A DNA stretch of 64,000 nucleotides from Thermaurantimonas sp046295455 (lineage in GTDB: Bacteria > Bacteroidota > Bacteroidia > Flavobacteriales > Schleiferiaceae), in NCBI GenBank assembly GCA_046295455.1, contig JBKBNI010000002.1, positions 186,001 through 250,000 on the forward strand, given 5' to 3'. The position numbers and the translations under genes were made by a program. Positions 61,141 through 64,000 of this stretch are shown piece by piece. Each line of letters starts with the position of its first letter. Positions within the stretch are counted from its first letter, which is position 1. Below the pieces are notes generated by a model. It was not told where the DNA came from. It made no database searches and saw nothing but the letters and a program-made list of their open reading frames with translations.

Positions 61141-61214
61141 TGGGCCCAACAGGGCTTGAACCTGTGACCCCCTGATTATGAGTCAGGTGCTCTGACCAGC
61201 TGAGCTATAGGCCC
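61141..61214 (-). tRNA. tRNA with CAT anticodon (Met elongator, or Ile2)
   Basis: A 74-nt cloverleaf. Acceptor 5' GGGCCTA pairs with 3' TGGGCCC before discriminator A; the D-arm is AGCTCAGCTGGTCAGAGC. The anticodon stem CCTGA...TCAGG encloses the loop CTCATAA, and the T-arm is CAGGTTCAAGCCCTG. The anticodon CAT can be elongator Met or lysidine-modified Ile2; the loop sequence is common to both, so I leave it open. CCA is not encoded. Confidence 0.93.
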
Positions 61215-61285
61215 TCTATATTTATTAAATCGAGGCGCAAATATACATTTGCTCTAATATACTCTAAAGTAAAAGATGCAGGTAT

Positions 61286-62725
61286 TTAACCTTTCTTTCG
61301 AAGTGCCCAAAGCCCGAAAATCATCAAAATCCCGTTGATCACAATCAGTTCAAAACTAAACGTATATCCAAACCACTTCTGACTATTTATTTTTAAAATG
61401 TATGTAATCACAGGCGCCATGAGCGCTACAGCAGGTATCCATTTGTCTCGAACTTTCCATGTGGTAAACATCCCCACTGCAAACAAGCCAAGTAATGGTC
61501 CATAGGTAAATCCGGCTATTGTAAATATCTCATTTATAACACTTTCACTAACGAAATATTTAAAAGCCACAATCAGTAAAAACATAAGAGCAGCCATAGA
61601 CAAATGAGTAATCCTGCGCATCCTGCGATTTCGATCGGTGTCGGTCATTTCCATTCCCAGCAGATCTACGGTAAATGAAGTAGTCAAGGCTGTAAGTGCA
61701 CTGTCGGCACTACTGTAGGCTGCAGCAATGACTCCAAGTATAAATAATACACCTAACACAGCCGGGGCCTCTGAGCTAAAAGCTACTGCCGGAAACAATT
61801 GATCCCCCACCGCATCTATTCCATGCATCTCTGCCCAGTCATACAAAAGAATTCCCAGGGATAAAAAAACCAGATTGACAGGGATTAGTAGCATAGAAAA
61901 TAGCAGCATGTTCTTTTGTGCATCACTCAAACTGCGACAGGCGAGATTTTTCTGCATCATGTCCTGGTCGAGTCCGGTCATGGTGATGGCAATAAATACT
62001 CCCCCAAGAAACTGTTTGACAAAATGTTTCCCGTCTGTTAGGAAACTGTCCGTATGCCAAATACGAGACAAAGGATGACTTTCGATATAGTGAAAAATAT
62101 CACTCTGATACTCCCTTAAATCCTTCCATAGAAAAAAAACAGCTGCAACCAATGCACCCAGCATAAATACCGTTTGAATTACATCGGTGTAGATGATTGT
62201 GCCAATCCCTCCTCTCTGAGTATATACATAGATCATGGCAATACTAAGTAGTACAGTGCCCCAAAACGGCCAACCAAAGAACTCAAAAACCAACGAATGA
62301 ATAACTATTGCAACCAAGTATAGGCGAAACCCTGCACCAAAGAGCCTGGACAAGATAAAAAACGATGCACCTGTTTTATACCCATACACGCCAAATCTAT
62401 TGTTTAAATATTGATAAATTGATATCAGACGGAAGCGGTAATACAAGGGCAGCAATACGAATGCGATCACCGCATAGCCAAACAAATAGCCAATGACCAT
62501 TTGCATATATGCCATATTCTGTGACTTGACCCACCCTGGAATAGAAATAAAGGTAACACCTGACAGAGATGCTCCAATCATTCCTATTGAGATCATCAGC
62601 CAGTGAGCATTCCTTCCCCCGGTAAAAAAATTAAAATTATCAGATTTTTTTCTAAATACACTGACCGTATAGAGCAGTGCGAAATAACCAATAATCAGAG
62701 CAAGAATAAAATAGGGTATTTGCAT
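61286..62725 (-). CDS. Sodium:solute symporter family transporter
   Basis: 479 residues from the ATG at 62725 (MQIPYFILALIIGYFALLYT); an ATG four codons upstream exists. SSS (SLC5) family with about 13 transmembrane helices. The family fingerprints are SDNFNFFTGGRNAHWLMISI, GASLSGVTFISIPGWV in the first inverted repeat, and IAAAYSSADSALTALTTSFT in the Na-binding core. The substrate cannot be read. It lies between the two tRNA genes on the same strand. Confidence 0.92.
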   Translation of the reverse strand: MQIPYFILALIIGYFALLYTVSVFRKKSDNFNFFTGGRNAHWLMISIGMIGASLSGVTFISIPGWVKSQNMAYMQMVIGYLFGYAVIAFVLLPLYYRFRLISIYQYLNNRFGVYGYKTGASFFILSRLFGAGFRLYLVAIVIHSLVFEFFGWPFWGTVLLSIAMIYVYTQRGGIGTIIYTDVIQTVFMLGALVAAVFFLWKDLREYQSDIFHYIESHPLSRIWHTDSFLTDGKHFVKQFLGGVFIAITMTGLDQDMMQKNLACRSLSDAQKNMLLFSMLLIPVNLVFLSLGILLYDWAEMHGIDAVGDQLFPAVAFSSEAPAVLGVLFILGVIAAAYSSADSALTALTTSFTVDLLGMEMTDTDRNRRMRRITHLSMAALMFLLIVAFKYFVSESVINEIFTIAGFTYGPLLGLFAVGMFTTWKVRDKWIPAVALMAPVITYILKINSQKWFGYTFSFELIVINGILMIFGLWALRKKG

Positions 62726-62745
62726 GGCTTTGCACAAATAAAAAA

Positions 62746-62767
62746 CACCTCACCGACAAGTGAGGTG
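62746..62767 (-). terminator. Terminator of tRNA-Leu
   Basis: CACCTCAC and GTGAGGTG arms (6-nt loop), with a T-run following on the minus strand. It sits between tRNA-Leu and the symporter start. Confidence 0.75.
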
Positions 62768-62780
62768 CTTCATGCTTCAG

Positions 62781-62862
62781 TGCGGATGGAGGGACTCGAA
62801 CCCCCACGCCTCACGGCACCAGATCCTAAGTCTGGCGCGGCTACCAATTACGCCACATCCGC
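62781..62862 (-). tRNA. tRNA-Leu(TAG)
   Basis: An 82-nt class II tRNA. The acceptor GCGGATG pairs with CATCCGC, discriminator A. The anticodon stem CCAGA...TCTGG holds the loop CTTAGGA with anticodon TAG. It has a long variable arm (TGCCGTGAGGCGT) and the T-arm GGGGGTTCGAGTCCCTC. No encoded CCA. Confidence 0.95.
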
Positions 62863-62984
62863 AATAGATTTTTTCAAAAATCGGCTGCAAATGTACATTG
62901 ATATTTCATATTTCATTGCAATTTTATTATCCATGGCAATTTTTACATCACATGTTACTTTGCCGGACTCAAAATCGGTAAATT

Positions 62985-63887
62985 ATGATTAAAATTAAAC
63001 CAGGTGAAATACCTGTCCCAAAATTTCAGGGATTCCTCCAGCACGCAGTGGCACCAAGACCTATAGCTTTGGCTAGTACTGTAGATGCTGATGGTAATCC
63101 AAATCTCAGTCCATTTAGTTTTTTCAACGTTTTTAGTGCCAACCCTCCCATACTTGTATTTTCACCGGCACGTCGCGTTCGAAACAATACGACCAAAGAC
63201 ACCCTCGATAATGTTTTGGCTACCAGAGAGGTAGTAATTAATGTAGTCACCTATGCCATGGTTCAGCAAACTTCACTGGCATCTACCGAGTATCCCAAGG
63301 GCGTAAATGAGTTTATCAAATCAGGATTTCAGCCCCTTCAATCAGAAATTGTAAAGCCACTCCGTGTAAAAGAATCTCCGATACAGTTTGAGTGCAGCGT
63401 CAGGGATGTGATCGCGCTGGGAAATCAGGGAGGCGCCGGTCATTTAGTCATCTGTCAAGTAGAATTAATGCACATATCACCAGATGTCTTGAACGAGGAG
63501 GGAATGATCGACCAGCATAAAATTGATCTTGTTGCGCGACTTGGTAAGGATTGGTATTCACGAAATAGTGGAAATGCACTCTTTAAGGTCGAAAAACCTT
63601 TGGAAAAGTTGGGCATTGGTGTTGACTCCATTCCAAACGAAATCAAACAATCAGGAATCTTTGACGGGAATGATCTCGGCCGGCTCGGTAATGTAGAAAA
63701 ATTGCCCGATACAGAACAGGTAATGAATTTCATCCATGAGTTGAAAAGCCATGATTCATCCTACTCAAATATTGACAACATGAGCAGAGCGGAACTTTTT
63801 CAATTAGCCAAAGATTTTCTTCAAGATCAGGATGGAGACCCGCTGGAAGCCTGGATGATTCTTCTCTATGCGATGAAAAAATTGTAG
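62985..63887 (+). CDS. Flavin reductase family protein
   Basis: 300 residues. FMN-binding split-barrel flavoprotein: HAVAPRPIALASTVDADGNP, NLSPFSFFNVFSANPPILVF and the loop SPARRVRNNTTKDTLDN. Domain length of about 200 residues is standard; the extra C-terminal 100 residues (from KNVEKLPDTEQVMNF on) is helical and may be a family-specific tail. Possible roles include a reductase partner of a monooxygenase or NADPH-dependent FMN reduction; none is linked by neighbours. Confidence 0.85.
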   Translation: MIKIKPGEIPVPKFQGFLQHAVAPRPIALASTVDADGNPNLSPFSFFNVFSANPPILVFSPARRVRNNTTKDTLDNVLATREVVINVVTYAMVQQTSLASTEYPKGVNEFIKSGFQPLQSEIVKPLRVKESPIQFECSVRDVIALGNQGGAGHLVICQVELMHISPDVLNEEGMIDQHKIDLVARLGKDWYSRNSGNALFKVEKPLEKLGIGVDSIPNEIKQSGIFDGNDLGRLGNVEKLPDTEQVMNFIHELKSHDSSYSNIDNMSRAELFQLAKDFLQDQDGDPLEAWMILLYAMKKL

Positions 63888-64000
63888 AGCGTCATAAAAT
63901 CAATTGGTTGACATTCGTATAAGCTTAGGATCTGCTATGACGTAGCATTCACTTTTTGAAGTTTTATATGAAACATACAAAAGCCATAAAAGCAGTTTCT

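Noticed and set aside
60965..61159. 64-codon plus-strand open frame overlapping the CAT tRNA
   Set aside because: It runs into the antisense of the tRNA and its terminator; no coding support.
1..64000. CRISPR array, rRNA or intact insertion sequence
   Set aside because: No regularly spaced repeats, no rRNA-like blocks and no transposase reading frame were found.

Overview
The window reads as a chromosomal segment of a Bacteroidota bacterium, most likely of the Saprospiria (Saprospiraceae) type. The evidence is a type IX secretion sorting domain, a PorZ-like protein, exosortase F, an LruC-domain lipoprotein, zinc-free ribosomal protein L31 type B, TopA without C-terminal zinc fingers, many DUF families typical of the phylum, and promoters with the Bacteroidota -33 TTTG / -7 TAnnTTTG pattern. 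No rRNA, CRISPR array or intact insertion sequence is visible. Gene names are recognised from the translated sequence alone; no database search was run.

Layout. 1-7.2 kb (mostly minus strand): a partial arginase-fold protein with a degraded metal site, topA, nfeD-like, a beta-helix lipoprotein, rpmE2 (plus), mscS and a plsC-like acyltransferase. 7.2-12.4 kb: recG, an ABC-F ATPase and a coiled-coil lipoprotein. 12.4-17.3 kb: a tightly overlapping minus-strand operon of a T9SS cargo protein, glmM, a sulfotransferase and a Wzm/Wzt-like polysaccharide exporter. 17.5-19 kb: metK behind a recognisable SAM-II riboswitch. 19-22.4 kb: an accessory strip with a small mer-like metal cluster (MerC-like, GDCCVxC protein, YnfA), then AT-rich DNA with decayed genes and a GC-rich highly structured element. 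22.4-27.9 kb: purL, two tandem DUF3299-like secreted proteins, an RsmB-type rRNA methyltransferase, murQ and a small DUF6095-like membrane protein.

28.6-34.7 kb is visibly AT-richer than its flanks and looks acquired. It carries broken cobT and cobS, an intact cobC-like phosphatase, then a metal-homeostasis cluster (small ORF, DUF1826, CobW GTPase, DsrE-like, second CobW GTPase) behind a promoter overlapped by a perfect Zur-like palindrome. 35.2-41 kb: a short alpha-glucan phosphorylase lacking the usual PLP lysine, porZ, and a two-gene unit of a small RQGDV protein with a DUF6745 protein. 41-47.3 kb is housekeeping: DUF6132/rhodanese/thioredoxin, prs, rplY, pth, xrtF, pabA, recF, dciA-like and aroQ. 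47.4-54 kb: a YceI lipoprotein, an LruC lipoprotein, tatA, gatA, DUF2452 and a TylF-type methyltransferase. 54.1-54.6 kb holds a frameshifted gene. 54.7-60.5 kb is a surface-glycan modification cluster: two SGNH hydrolases, an MBOAT acyltransferase, a sulfotransferase and a DinB protein. The end holds a CAT-anticodon tRNA, a sodium/solute symporter, tRNA-Leu(TAG) and a flavin reductase.

The two sulfotransferase loci, the Wzm/Wzt exporter, the MBOAT/SGNH set and PorZ/T9SS together suggest a cell that exports, acetylates and possibly sulfates a surface glycan, and anchors T9SS cargo. The least-described candidates are the RQGDV/DUF6745 pair, the Zur-like DUF1826/CobW/DsrE cluster, and the structured element upstream of purL.
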